Assembly: GCF_026340565.1 (NCBI RefSeq)
Contig: NZ_JAPEPB010000001.1
Coordinates: forward strand, 3,510,501 to 3,574,500
Length of the DNA: 64,000 nucleotides
Source: Kitasatospora sp. NBC_01287
GTDB taxonomy: Bacteria > Actinomycetota > Actinomycetes > Streptomycetales > Streptomycetaceae
Direction: 5' to 3'
In this document: in pieces, positions 9,804-18,263 of the stretch
How the letters are laid out: every line of letters begins with the position of its first letter
Numbering within the stretch: position 1 is the stretch's first letter
Translations under genes and position numbers: made by a program
Notes under the pieces: model-generated
What the model was told of the DNA's origin: nothing
The model's input: only the letters and a program-made list of their open reading frames with translations
Database searches by the model: none

Positions 9804-10562
9804 ATGGCCGCCACTGGCGAGAAGCAGCCCAAGTACCGCAAGATCGCCAACGCACTCAGGACCGCCATCGAGTCCGGCCAGTACCGCGCGGGGGAACGCC
9901 TTCCGGGCGAGAACGAGCTGATGGAGACATACGGGGTCGCCCGGATGACAGCCCGTCAAGCGCTCGGACTGCTCCAGACCGAAGGCCTCGCCGAAGCGCG
10001 AAAGGGCTCCGGCGTGTTCGTTCGGGAGTTCCTCATCCGCATCGGGCGCCGGAGCATCCAGCGCCTTGCCGAGGATCAGTGGGGATCGGGCCGGTCGATC
10101 TGGTCGGCGGACGTGGAGAACCGGGCGCTGGTGGTCGACCAGGTCGCGGTCACCGAGCAGGGCGCACCGGAGCTCATCGCCGGGGTGCTGGGTATGGAGC
10201 CGGGTGAGCCGACGTGCGTCCGGCACCGGCGCTTCGTGCTGGACGGCAAGCCGGTGCTGCTCTCCACCTCCTACCTGCCGGCGTCGCTGGTCGCGGGCAC
10301 GGCGATCACGCGGCCGGACACCGGGCCGGGCGGCAGCTACGCCCGCCTCGCCGAGATCGGCGCCAAGCCGGTGCACTTCCGCGAGGAGATCCGCTCCAGG
10401 ATGCCCACCCAGGACGAGAGCGAACGGCTGGAGCTGGGCGCGGGCACACCTGTGGTCCTGGTCTGCCGGACCGCGTACGCCGCAGGAGGTCGGGCGGTCG
10501 AGGTCAACGAAATGGTGCTCGACGCGGCGTCCTATGTGCTGGAGTACGACTTCGACGCGTAA
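9804..10562 (+). CDS. GntR-family (HutC/UTRA) transcriptional regulator
   Basis: 252 residues. The N-terminal winged helix (about residues 8-75) shows the GntR signature: KYRKIANALRTAIESGQY, GERLPGENELMETYGVAR, ARQALGLLQTEGLA, KGSGVFV. The rest is a UTRA ligand-binding domain ending in a typical VLEYDFDA tail. The ATG at 9804 has GAGGAGA upstream and fits the family start. Ligand unknown. Regulators of this type next to a Nudix gene are found in pSAM2-like integrative elements (KorSA with Pif), and a Nudix remnant follows 20 bp downstream, so this may be the surviving repressor of a lost element. It probably represses itself and the divergent gene. Confidence 0.88.
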   Translation: MAATGEKQPKYRKIANALRTAIESGQYRAGERLPGENELMETYGVARMTARQALGLLQTEGLAEARKGSGVFVREFLIRIGRRSIQRLAEDQWGSGRSIWSADVENRALVVDQVAVTEQGAPELIAGVLGMEPGEPTCVRHRRFVLDGKPVLLSTSYLPASLVAGTAITRPDTGPGGSYARLAEIGAKPVHFREEIRSRMPTQDESERLELGAGTPVVLVCRTAYAAGGRAVEVNEMVLDAASYVLEYDFDA

Positions 10563-10582
10563 ATTCCACCGTGGAGGGTCTG

Positions 10583-10885
10583 TTGAGCAGTTGCTTCGGC
10601 CTGGTCGAGCGCCTCACCGGCGTCTACAAGAACATGACCCGGGGGGTGGTCGCGCTGGTCTTCCGTTGCCGCCCGGTGGGCGGTGCGGTGCGGACGTCCG
10701 ACGAGTCGACGGCCGTACGGTGGCTCACCGAGCAGGACGTGCGCACGCACCTGCACGAGGTCTACGGGGTCCGCCTGCTCGACGCCCTGGCCGCTACCGG
10801 TTCGACTGCCCCTCGGGTCCGGGCCCACGACGGGCGGGTGCTGATCGATGAGCGGCGCGGCCGTCTGACAGACGGCCAGAAATAG
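10583..10885 (+). pseudogene. N-terminally truncated Nudix hydrolase remnant
   Basis: The translated frame LVERLTGVYKNMTRGVVAL, then RTSDESTAVRWLTEQDV, then VYGVRLLDAL is the C-terminal half of a Nudix hydrolase of the kind often encoded beside HutC-type GntR regulators. The Nudix box (GX5EX7REUXEEXGU) that should precede this segment is absent, so catalysis is lost. A TTG at 10583 with GGAGGG 5 nt upstream could still allow translation of about 100 residues. The tail after LLDAL reads RVRAHDGRVLIDERRGRLTD and may be non-native. I treat it as decayed. Confidence 0.7.
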
Positions 10886-10983
10886 GACGAGACCGGGCCT
10901 GTGCCAGCTTCCCGGGGCATGAGCAGTGCCTGCCGCGCCTCTCAGCCTCGCCAGCCATCGGGCAGCCGGTAGAACGTCGTCGG

Positions 10984-11136
10984 CAGGACTCCAGCGTGGC
11001 CCGCTTTGAAGCGGGTGGGACGCAGCCGACGATCCCGACGTTGGAGAGGCTCGCCGCGGCCCTGGGACTGCGGCTGGTCGTGCGGATGGACAGCGACGAA
11101 CCACTCCGATCCGACACCGGCGCCATGAGCGCTTGA
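10984..11136 (+). pseudogene. C-terminal fragment of an XRE-type helix-turn-helix protein
   Basis: In frame to the TGA at 11134 the sequence reads QDSSVARFEAGGTQPTIPTL followed by ERLAAALGLRLVVRM, the recognition helix and last two helices of an XRE (Cro/C1) domain. No matching first helices are found upstream in any frame up to the Nudix remnant, so only the 3' piece of the gene survives. It supports the view that 9-11.1 kb is a decayed accessory patch. Confidence 0.6.
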
Positions 11137-11163
11137 CGAGGCGCGGCAGGCAGCGGCACGACA

Positions 11164-11193
11164 CAGGGCCTGGGCCGTTCGGCCCAGGCCCTG
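11164..11193. terminator. Bidirectional hairpin between convergent units
   Basis: Perfect 13-bp stem CAGGGCCTGGGCC / GGCCCAGGCCCTG with loop GTTC, placed between the XRE fragment (plus strand) and the protease stop (minus strand). Confidence 0.8.
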
Positions 11194-11209
11194 GTGCCTC
11201 GGGCGCCCG

Positions 11210-12280
11210 CTAGCCCGACTGCGACACCGCCAGCTGGAACAGGTTCCCGATCGTGCTGTCGAAGTACGCGCTGTACGAGGTGTCCGGGGAGTTGCCGCCC
11301 TGCTGGTAGCCGCCGATGATGCCGATCAGGTCGCCGTTGGCGGTGTTGATCCAGGGGCCGCCGCTGGTGCCGCCCGGGAAGGCGGGGCAGTCGATGCGGC
11401 GCTGGTAGGCGGACTGCTGGGTGGTGGCGTTGGAGCAGAGGATCGGGACGTCGGCCGAGCTGGCGTAGCCGTAGAGCCGGACGGTGGCGGTGAAGGACTC
11501 GTTGAGGCCCAGCGGGTTGCCGCCGACCACGTCCTGGATCTGCCTTCCGTTCAGCGGGGCGACCTGGAGGATGGCGAAGTCCTGGTCGGGGTCCTGGCTC
11601 TGCTTCCAGCCGTTGGTGCTGTAGATCTGGGTCACCTGCCAGACGCCGTAGGGGGTCTGGCCGCTGCGGAACGCGGGGGCGAAGACCAGGCCGCTGGTGC
11701 TGCTGACACAGTGGGCGGCGGTGACCAGCAGGTTGCGGGTGGGGCTCTGCACCACGCTCGCCGTGCAGAAGTGGTTGCCGGGGGTGGCGCTCCCGCTGAA
11801 CAGGGCGCCGACCCGGTCGGTCTCCGGCCCGGCGGGGGCGGTGGCGGTGGTGGGGGCCGAGCGGGTCGCGTCGCCCGAGCCGTCGGTGCCGTCCGAGCCG
11901 TCACCGCTGCCGGTGGTCGCGGTGGGCGCGGGGACGGCGGTGTCGCTGGGCGCGGCCGTCGGTGAGGGTGTCAGGGAAGCCGTCGGGGAGGTGGCGGCCG
12001 GCGGGGGCAGCTGGGCCACCGGGGCGGCGGTGGGGGCCGGCGGGCCGACCGGGGCGACGGTGGTGGGCGAGGGGGACGAGGACGGCGCGGCGGGGGACTG
12101 CGTGGCCTTGGCCGCCGCGACGACGGCCGCGGCTCGGGTGGAGGCGGCCGCCCGGGAGGTGACCAGACTGACGCAGGCGATGGCGATCACCATGGCGGTG
12201 GTGAGGGAGAGCACCAGGACCAGCGGACGGTTGACGGGACGACTCTTCTGCCTGCGGTGGCCGCGCTGCTGACTTGTCAT
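11210..12280 (-). CDS. Secreted or membrane-anchored trypsin-like serine protease
   Basis: 356 residues. A basic N-terminus (RRQKSRPVNRP) is followed by one hydrophobic segment (about residues 20-42), acting as a signal peptide or anchor, then about 100 residues of Ala/Pro/Ser/Thr-rich linker likely to span the cell wall. The chymotrypsin-fold domain has the full triad: His in VTAAHCV, Asp in DQDFAILQV, Ser in GGTSGGPWI. It should act outside the cell. The ATG at 12280 has AGGAGA upstream. It is isolated between two terminators. The substrate cannot be read from the sequence. Confidence 0.88.
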   Translation of the reverse strand: MTSQQRGHRRQKSRPVNRPLVLVLSLTTAMVIAIACVSLVTSRAAASTRAAAVVAAAKATQSPAAPSSSPSPTTVAPVGPPAPTAAPVAQLPPPAATSPTASLTPSPTAAPSDTAVPAPTATTGSGDGSDGTDGSGDATRSAPTTATAPAGPETDRVGALFSGSATPGNHFCTASVVQSPTRNLLVTAAHCVSSTSGLVFAPAFRSGQTPYGVWQVTQIYSTNGWKQSQDPDQDFAILQVAPLNGRQIQDVVGGNPLGLNESFTATVRLYGYASSADVPILCSNATTQQSAYQRRIDCPAFPGGTSGGPWINTANGDLIGIIGGYQQGGNSPDTSYSAYFDSTIGNLFQLAVSQSG

Positions 12281-12423
12281 CAGGACGGTTTCTCCTGCCC
12301 GCGATCGGCGGCCTCGGACGGGCCGGCTGGTCGACGCCCGCGACGGGGAGTCTCGACTACCTGATGACTATTACCCGCCTCACTGGAAAGGTGATGATCC
12401 TCGACTGAGAGCCGCGTGAGAAT

Positions 12424-12451
12424 CCACCGCCCGGCGCAGGGCGGGCGGTGG
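12424..12451 (-). terminator. Hairpin downstream of the DHA2 exporter
   Basis: 9-bp stem CCACCGCCC / GGGCGGTGG around a 10-nt loop, about 125 nt past the exporter stop and its repeat array. The rest of 12281-12514 shows no gene; the protease promoter should lie near 12360-12410, where the sequence is less GC-rich. Confidence 0.5.
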
Positions 12452-12514
12452 GATCGAGGCCGGGGAACATCATGGCCGACGGTTCGTGGCGGGAGAAGCC
12501 CCGGAGCCGCACCA

Positions 12515-12580
12515 TTCAGGACAACCGACTTCAGGACAACCGGCCTCAGGACAACCGGCCTCAGGGCATCCGGCCTCAGG
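12515..12580. repeat. 15-bp tandem repeat over the exporter stop codon
   Basis: Four full units (12515-12529, 12530-12544, 12545-12559, 12560-12574) plus CTCAGG at 12575-12580; the consensus is YTCAGGACAACCGRC. The stop of the minus-strand exporter (TGA at 12576-12578) is in the last partial copy. Every copy carries the same TCA (TGA on the coding strand), and 15 is a multiple of three, so five in-frame stop codons are spaced exactly 15 nt apart. Confidence 0.92.
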
Positions 12581-14072
12581 CCGCGGCCCGCACCGACGCC
12601 TCCTCGTCCTCCCCGGCCGCCTCACCCGGGCTCGGCCGGTGGTTGACCATGAAGAAGGCCAGCACCGCCGCGAAGAGCAGGATGCCGAGCGCCACCGTGG
12701 TGGCCACCGTGTAGCCGTGCACGTTCGCGGTGTTCTGCACCGCGCGGCTGCTCGCGTCCCGGCCGACCAGGTAGGTGGTGGTGGCGGTGGCCGCGATCGT
12801 GTTGAGCAGTGCGGTGCCGATCGAGCCGCCGACCTGCTGGGCGGAGTTGATGGTGGCCGAGGCCGCGCCGGTCTCGCGCGGGGCGACGCCGAGGGTGGCC
12901 AGGCTCATCGAGGGCATGAAGACCATGCCCATGCCCACGCCGAGCAGGATCTCCGAGGGCAGCACCGTGGTCGCGTACGCGCTGCCCACCTTGAGCTGGG
13001 TGATCCAGGCCATCCCGGCGGCGGCCAGCAGCAGGCCCGGCACGATCAGGTTGCGCGAGGGCACCCGGTTCATCAGCCGGGCGGCGAGCCCGGTGGAGCT
13101 CAGGATGATCGCGCCCGTCATCGGCAGGAAGGCGACGCCCGTCATCAGTGGCGAGAAGCCCTTGATCTCCTGGAGGTAGTAGGTCAGGAAGAGGAAGAGG
13201 CCGAAGAGGCCGATCACGGAGAGTCCGACCGAGAGCGCCGCGCCGCCCCGGTTCCGGTCGCCGACGATGTGCAGCGGCAGCAGCGGATGGTCGGTGCGCC
13301 GCTCGGCGAAGACGAAGGTGGCCAGCAGCGCCACGCCCAGGGCCAGGCAGGAGAGCACCAGCCAGTCCGTCCAACCGCGCGACTCGGCCTCCGAGGTGCC
13401 GTAGACGATCGCCAGCAGGCCGCCGCAACCGAGCACCGCGCCCGGCAGGTCGAGGGGGATCCGCGAGCCCTTGGCGATGAAGTCGCGGTGCAGCAGGCGC
13501 GTCGCGGCGAAGGCCGCGCCCAGCGCGATCGGCACGTTGACGAACAGGCACCAGCGCCAGTCCAGGTACTCGGTGAGCACTCCGCCCGCGATGAAGCCGA
13601 TGGCGCTGCCGCCGCCCGCGATCGCGCCGAAGATGCCGAAGGCGGTGGCCCGCTCCTTGGCCTGGGTGAAGGTGGTGGAGAGCAGGCCCAGGGCCGAGGG
13701 GGCCAGCAGCGCGCCGAAGGCACCCTGCAGGGCGCGGGAGGCGAAGAGCATGTCACCGGAGACCGAGGCGCCGCCGAGCGCGGAGGCGGCGGCGAAGCCG
13801 AGCAGTCCGATGATGAAGGTGCGCTTGCGGCCGTAGAGGTCCCCGATCCGGCCGCCGAGCAGCAGCAGGCCGCCGAACGCCAGGGTGTACGCGGTGATCA
13901 CCCACTGCCGGTCGCCGTTGGAGATGCCCAGGTCCTGCTGGGCGGATGGCAGGGCGATGTTCACGATCGTGATGTCGAGGACGATCATCAGCTGTGCGAC
14001 GGCGATCACGGCCAGCGCCCGCCAGCGGCGGGGGTCCGGCACCGGGTCGGTCAGGGCGGTTTGCGCGGACAC
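12576..14072 (-). CDS. MFS exporter, DHA2 (EmrB/QacA) family
   Basis: 498 residues with 14 predicted membrane helices. Family motifs visible include VLDITIVNIALPSAQQDLG in helix 1, GGRIGDLYGRKR (motif A), and RWCLFVNVPIALGAAFAA. It probably expels drugs or other lipophilic compounds by proton antiport. The GTG at 14072 (VSAQTALTDPVPDPRRW) has GGAAGGG upstream; an ATG at 14120 would add 16 residues without family support. No regulator is adjacent, but the upstream gap has an AAAAGGTGATCTTTT dyad (14182-14196). The stop lies in a 15-bp repeat array. Substrate unknown. Confidence 0.9.
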   Translation of the reverse strand: MSAQTALTDPVPDPRRWRALAVIAVAQLMIVLDITIVNIALPSAQQDLGISNGDRQWVITAYTLAFGGLLLLGGRIGDLYGRKRTFIIGLLGFAAASALGGASVSGDMLFASRALQGAFGALLAPSALGLLSTTFTQAKERATAFGIFGAIAGGGSAIGFIAGGVLTEYLDWRWCLFVNVPIALGAAFAATRLLHRDFIAKGSRIPLDLPGAVLGCGGLLAIVYGTSEAESRGWTDWLVLSCLALGVALLATFVFAERRTDHPLLPLHIVGDRNRGGAALSVGLSVIGLFGLFLFLTYYLQEIKGFSPLMTGVAFLPMTGAIILSSTGLAARLMNRVPSRNLIVPGLLLAAAGMAWITQLKVGSAYATTVLPSEILLGVGMGMVFMPSMSLATLGVAPRETGAASATINSAQQVGGSIGTALLNTIAATATTTYLVGRDASSRAVQNTANVHGYTVATTVALGILLFAAVLAFFMVNHRPSPGEAAGEDEEASVRAAA

Positions 14073-14220
14073 GGGAGCACCCTTCCGGACGGGGGTGCCG
14101 TCGGCGTGCGCGGACGGCACTCCTCTCCAGCGAAGCCCTCGGCCGGGGGTGGGGCAAGCAGGATCCGTGACAAAACCGGATAAAAGGTGATCTTTTAGGC
14201 AAGCTTTACCCTTTGGTCAA

Positions 14221-14274
14221 GCTTTGACCGCCGAGCTTGACCGCCGAGCTTGACCGCCGAGCTTCGACCGCTGT
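14221..14274. repeat. 13-bp tandem repeat between DUF885 gene and exporter
   Basis: Units GCTTTGACCGCCGA (14 bp), GCTTGACCGCCGA (14235-14247), GCTTGACCGCCGA (14248-14260) and GCTTCGACCGCTG (14261-14273). The array lies in the 323-bp gap between the DUF885 stop and the exporter start. Just left of it, AAAAGGTGATCTTTT (14182-14196) is a short dyad that may be an operator for the exporter. Confidence 0.85.
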
Positions 14275-14395
14275 GCCCTAACCGCCGAGCTATGACCACG
14301 GCGGTGCTCACGCCCTGTCGGCGTGCTGCTCGCGCCCCGTCAGCGTGCGGGGCGCGAGCGTCACCGCTCCGGGGAGGCCGCGGCTCCCGGGCGCG

Positions 14396-16141
14396 TCACA
14401 GCTGCGCGAGCACCTCGACCAGGTCGTCCAGCCCGAGCGAGCCCTGCGAGAGCGCCGCCATGTGCCAGGCCTTGAGGTCGAACTCCTCACCGCGCGCCTC
14501 GTGCGCCGCCCGCGCCGCCGCCCGGCCGCGCAGCCAGGCGCGCTCGCCGAGCTTGTAGCCGATCGCCTGGCCGGGCATGCCGAGGTAGCGGACCAGCTCG
14601 CTGTCCAGGGTCTCGACGGCCAGCCCGCAGTAGGCGCCGAAGAACGCGCGGCCCAGCTCCGGGGTCATCGCCTCGCCCGGGTGGAACGGCGAGTCGGCCG
14701 GGAAGTCCAGGCCCACGTGCATGCCGATGTCCAGGATCACCCGCAGCGCCCGCAGCATCTGGGCGTTGAGGTAGCCGAGCCGGTGGCCGGGGTCGGTCAG
14801 GTAGCCGAGCTCGTCCATCAGCCGCTCGGCGTAGAGCGCCCAGCCCTCCAGGTTGGCGCTCACCCCGCCCAGGCTGACCTGGTAGGTGGAGAGGCTGCCC
14901 GCCACGTAGTTCCACTGCGCGAGCTGCAGGTGGTGGCCGGGGACGCCCTCGTGGTACCAGGTGCTGACCAGGTCCCAGGTCGGGAAGGTCTCCCGGCCCA
15001 TCACCGGCAGCCAGGTCCGGCCGGGGCGGCTGAAGTCCAGCGAGGGGGCCGAGTAGTACGGCGCGCTGGCGGTGCCGGCGGGGGCGAGCTTGGACTCGAC
15101 CCGGGTGATCGGCTCGGCCAGGTCGAAGTGGGCGCCCTGCAGGTCGCGGATCGCCTGGTCCATCAGGCCCTGCAGGTACTCGCGGGCCTTCTCGGCACCG
15201 GCGATCGAGGGGCCCTCGGTGTCCAGCCAGCGCATCGCCTGCATCGGCGTGCTGCCGGGCAGCACCTTCTCGGCCTCGACGGCCATCTGCGCGGCCAGGT
15301 CGTGGAACTCCGTCCAGGCCCAGCGGTAGGCCTCGTCCAGGTCCAGGTCGGCGCCGTTCCAGTAGCGCGCCCAGCGCAGGTAGCGCTCGCGGCCGATCGC
15401 GTCGGGGGTGCCGGCCGCGGCGGGGCCGTAGACCTCGGCCAGCCAGTCCCGCAGCAGGGCCAGCTCGGCGGAGGCGGCCAGCGCGTGCCCGGTCAGCTCG
15501 GCGCGCAGGCCCTCGGGGGCCGGGGTGACCAGGGCGCCGAACCAGCCGGCCGCCCGGCCCGCCTCGTCGGCCGCCTCGTCCGGGGCCAGCCACTCGGCGA
15601 GCTGCCCGATCACCGTCTCGACCTGACGCGGCGCGGAGAACAGGCTCTGCTCGACCCCGGCGGCCAAGGTGGCCCGGTACTGCTGGACGGCCAGCGGGAA
15701 CCGGGCCAGCCGGCGGCCCAGGCTCGCCCAGTCCGCCTCGGTCTCGGTGGGCAGCAGGGTGAAGACCTCGCGGGTGTTGTGCAGCGGCGAGCCGAGGTTG
15801 CGCACCGCGCGCAGGTCCTCGCCGGCCTCGTGCACGGCCAGCTCGGCGGTCAGCCGCTCGCGCAGCAGCCGGGCGCAGCGCTGCTCGGCCTCGGGATCGG
15901 CGGCGGTGGCGAGGAGGTCGGCGGCCTCGGCCTGGTCGAGCTCGGCCAGCGTGCGGCGGGCGAGGTCGGCGACGGCGGTGTGGCCGGCCGGGGAGAGGTC
16001 GGGGAGGTGGTCGTCCTCCGGGTTGAGGCCGAGGTAGACCGCGGTCAGCGGGTCGAGGTCGGCAAGAGCCTGGACGTACGCGTCCGCAATGGTGCGCGGC
16101 GTGCGGCCGTCGGCGGCGACGGGGTTCGGTTCGGAAGCCAT
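14396..16141 (-). CDS. DUF885-family metallopeptidase-like protein
   Basis: 581 residues. The motif WYHEGVPGHHLQLAQWN (about residues 390-406) is the conserved HExxPGHxxQ signature of DUF885 proteins, which look like alpha-helical zinc peptidases; the downstream EGWALYAERLMDELGY is also conserved. No signal peptide, so probably cytoplasmic; activity and substrate are unproven for the family. The ATG at 16141 (MASEPNPVAAD) begins where similarity begins; upstream frame is shadow sequence. It is divergent from a TetR gene across about 270 bp, which suggests control by that regulator. Confidence 0.88.
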   Translation of the reverse strand: MASEPNPVAADGRTPRTIADAYVQALADLDPLTAVYLGLNPEDDHLPDLSPAGHTAVADLARRTLAELDQAEAADLLATAADPEAEQRCARLLRERLTAELAVHEAGEDLRAVRNLGSPLHNTREVFTLLPTETEADWASLGRRLARFPLAVQQYRATLAAGVEQSLFSAPRQVETVIGQLAEWLAPDEAADEAGRAAGWFGALVTPAPEGLRAELTGHALAASAELALLRDWLAEVYGPAAAGTPDAIGRERYLRWARYWNGADLDLDEAYRWAWTEFHDLAAQMAVEAEKVLPGSTPMQAMRWLDTEGPSIAGAEKAREYLQGLMDQAIRDLQGAHFDLAEPITRVESKLAPAGTASAPYYSAPSLDFSRPGRTWLPVMGRETFPTWDLVSTWYHEGVPGHHLQLAQWNYVAGSLSTYQVSLGGVSANLEGWALYAERLMDELGYLTDPGHRLGYLNAQMLRALRVILDIGMHVGLDFPADSPFHPGEAMTPELGRAFFGAYCGLAVETLDSELVRYLGMPGQAIGYKLGERAWLRGRAAARAAHEARGEEFDLKAWHMAALSQGSLGLDDLVEVLAQL

Positions 16142-16409
16142 TCGGACATCTTTTCGCAGCCCGGACGCTTTGCAACACCCTTTCCGGAACCGGGCCCGCG
16201 GGATCGGCGGCGGGCCCGGCCGCACCGTGCCGGGCGACCGACGGGCGGGCGACGGGCGGGCGGCACCGGCGATCACCGGGCGGGCACCGCACTGGGCGAT
16301 GTGGCGGGCACCGCGCGAGGCGCCCCCGCCGTGAACGCCGGGGCCGGCGGCGCGAACCGGGCCCGCACGCGGGGTTCCGTCGGCGCGGTTGCGCACTACG
16401 CTGACCGCC

Positions 16410-17195
16410 ATGAACGCCACCGAGCCGGCCGCGCCCAGCCCATCGCCCGCCGCCGGTCCGGTCACCGGGCCCGCCCGGGGCCCCGCCGAGCGGCCCCGGC
16501 GGGCCGGCTACCGGCGGCTGCCGGTGCAGCAGCGCCGCGAGCAGCTGATCGCGGTGGCCCTGGAGCTCTTCAGCGCCCGCCCGCCGGACGAGGTGAGCCT
16601 GGACGACGTGGCCGAGGCCTCCGGCGCCTCCCGCCCGCTGGTCTACCGCTACTTCGCCGGCGGCAAGCAGCAGCTCTACGAGGCGGCGCTGAGCAGCGCG
16701 GCCGAGGAGCTGATCAGCCGCTTCACCGTGCCGCCGCGCGGCACCCCGACCGAGCAGCTGGGCTCGGTGCTCGACGGCTACTTCTCCTTCGTCGCGGAGC
16801 ACGACGCCGGCTACGGCGCGCTGCTGCGCGGCGGCTCGGTGGTGGAGACGGCGCGGACCGGCGCGATCGTCGACAAGGTGCGCCGGGCCGCGCTGCGCCG
16901 CACCCTGCGCTACATGGGCGTGGCCGAACCGGGGCCGCGGCTCACCCTGCTGGTGCGCTCCTGGATCTCGGTGGTCGAGGCCTCCTCGCTCAGCTGGCTG
17001 GACGAGGGCCGGCAGATCCCGCCCGCCCAGCTGCGCGACTGGCTGGTGGACGAGTTCGTGGCGATGTGCGCGGCCACCGCGGCCCATGACCCGCAGAGCG
17101 CCCAGGTGCTGGCCGACCTGCTGGCGCTGGAGGCACCGGACGGGCGCGCCGCGGCGCTGCTGGCCCGCCTCGGCGCCCTGCGCACCGGGCGCTGA
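16410..17195 (+). CDS. TetR/AcrR-family transcriptional regulator
   Basis: 261 residues. After a Pro/Ala-rich N-terminus of about 35 residues comes the TetR DNA-binding domain: RREQLIAVALELFSARP, VSLDDVAEASGASRPLVYRY with the recognition helix, then FAGGKQQLYEAAL. The C-terminal half is a helical ligand domain. The ATG at 16410 (MNATEPAAP) is chosen over a TTG at 16389. It is divergent from the DUF885 gene. The 268-bp gap between them shows CACCG-rich sequence but no clear palindrome I can trust as operator. Ligand unknown. Confidence 0.88.
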   Translation: MNATEPAAPSPSPAAGPVTGPARGPAERPRRAGYRRLPVQQRREQLIAVALELFSARPPDEVSLDDVAEASGASRPLVYRYFAGGKQQLYEAALSSAAEELISRFTVPPRGTPTEQLGSVLDGYFSFVAEHDAGYGALLRGGSVVETARTGAIVDKVRRAALRRTLRYMGVAEPGPRLTLLVRSWISVVEASSLSWLDEGRQIPPAQLRDWLVDEFVAMCAATAAHDPQSAQVLADLLALEAPDGRAAALLARLGALRTGR

Positions 17196-17218
17196 GGCGG
17201 GCCGGGTACCAAGGCGGG

Positions 17219-17240
17219 CCGGCCGCGGCCCCGCGGCCGG
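17219..17240. terminator. Hairpin between convergent TetR and FAH genes
   Basis: CCGGCCGCGG (17219-17228) and CCGCGGCCGG (17231-17240) form a tight GC-only stem 24 nt after the TetR stop and 15 nt beyond the FAH-gene stop, serving both directions. Confidence 0.6.
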
Positions 17241-17254
17241 ACGCCCCGCGGTGG

Positions 17255-18106
17255 TCAGGCCTTGCCCAGCACCTGCCGCTGCCGCCCGAGCCCGGCGACC
17301 TCCAGCTCCATCACGTCACCGGGCCGCAGGAAGGCGGTGCCCGGGCGGCCGCTGGTGACGCCCGCCGGGGTGCCGGTGGTGACCACGTCGCCGGGCTCCA
17401 GCACCATGAACTGGCTGATGTAGCGCAGCACCGGGTAGACCGGGAAGATCATCTCCGCGGTGTGCCCGTCCTGCCGCAGCTCGCCGTTGACCCAGAGCCT
17501 GAGCTCCAGCGCCTGCGGGTCGCCGGCCTCGTCGGGGGTGACCAGGTAGGGGCCCAGCGGGAAGAAGGTCTCGCAGCACTTGCCCTTGTCCCACTGGCCG
17601 CCGCGCTCCAGTTGGAAGGCGCGCTCGGTGACGTCGTTGGCGATCGCGTAGCCGGCGATGACGGCCGCCGCCTGCTCGTCGCTCTCCAGGTAGCGGGCCT
17701 GCCGCCCGATCACCACGGCCAGCTCGACCTCGTAGTCGGTCTTGGTGGCGCCGCGCGGCACCAGCACCTCGTCGTCCGGGCCGACCACGGTGTTGCTGGC
17801 CTTCAGGAAGAGCACCGGCTCGGTGGGTATCGCGGCACCCGCCTCGGCCGCGTGGTCGCGGTAGTTCAGCCCGACGCAGACCACCTTGCCCGGACGCGCC
17901 ACCGGCGCGCCGATCCGCCGGCCGGCGAGGTCGACGACGGGCAGCTCGCCCCGCTCCACCGCGCCCGCCAGTTCGCTCACGTCCAGACCGGACAGGAAGG
18001 CCCCGTCGACGTCGGGGGTGCGCCCCGAGAGGTCGTACGCGGTGCCGTCCGGGCCGAGCACGACCGGCCGCTCGGCGCCCGGGGGGCCAACACGGAGGAG
18101 CTTCAT
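17255..18106 (-). CDS. Fumarylacetoacetate hydrolase (FAH) family protein
   Basis: 283 residues, with the FAH-fold C-terminal domain from about residue 70. Seen: VCVGLNYRDHAAEAG, EPVLFLKASNTVVGP, YEVELAVVIGR (metal-binding Glu), GYAIANDVTERAFQ, and the end motif PGDVVTTGTPAGV. Such enzymes open or decarboxylate aromatic-catabolite keto acids using Mg2+ or act as oxaloacetate decarboxylases; the exact substrate cannot be told. The ATG at 18106 (MKLLRVGPPG) fits the family. It starts 157 bp after the kinase gene in the same direction; a GATATATC dyad at 18179-18186 lies in that gap. Confidence 0.88.
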   Translation of the reverse strand: MKLLRVGPPGAERPVVLGPDGTAYDLSGRTPDVDGAFLSGLDVSELAGAVERGELPVVDLAGRRIGAPVARPGKVVCVGLNYRDHAAEAGAAIPTEPVLFLKASNTVVGPDDEVLVPRGATKTDYEVELAVVIGRQARYLESDEQAAAVIAGYAIANDVTERAFQLERGGQWDKGKCCETFFPLGPYLVTPDEAGDPQALELRLWVNGELRQDGHTAEMIFPVYPVLRYISQFMVLEPGDVVTTGTPAGVTSGRPGTAFLRPGDVMELEVAGLGRQRQVLGKA

Positions 18107-18263
18107 CTGCCCATCACCACCTGTGGTGTCGCATCTGCGCGCAGCGGGCCGCACACCCGCTTGCGCCTGTGCGTCCGAGATATATCAACATTTTGTGGAA
18201 CGGATCCAGGGGGTGGCCGTCGGCGAGTTCCTATCAATTCCTCCAAGTCGGCCCCGGGCCGAA

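Noticed and set aside
8313..11160. Attachment-site duplication of the tRNA-Arg 3' end flanking the accessory patch
   Set aside because: I found no second copy of the T-arm/acceptor sequence in the patch, so attachment sites cannot be annotated.
18179..18186. GATATATC dyad between the kinase and FAH genes as an operator
   Set aside because: Eight base pairs only, no second copy and no adjacent regulator gene.
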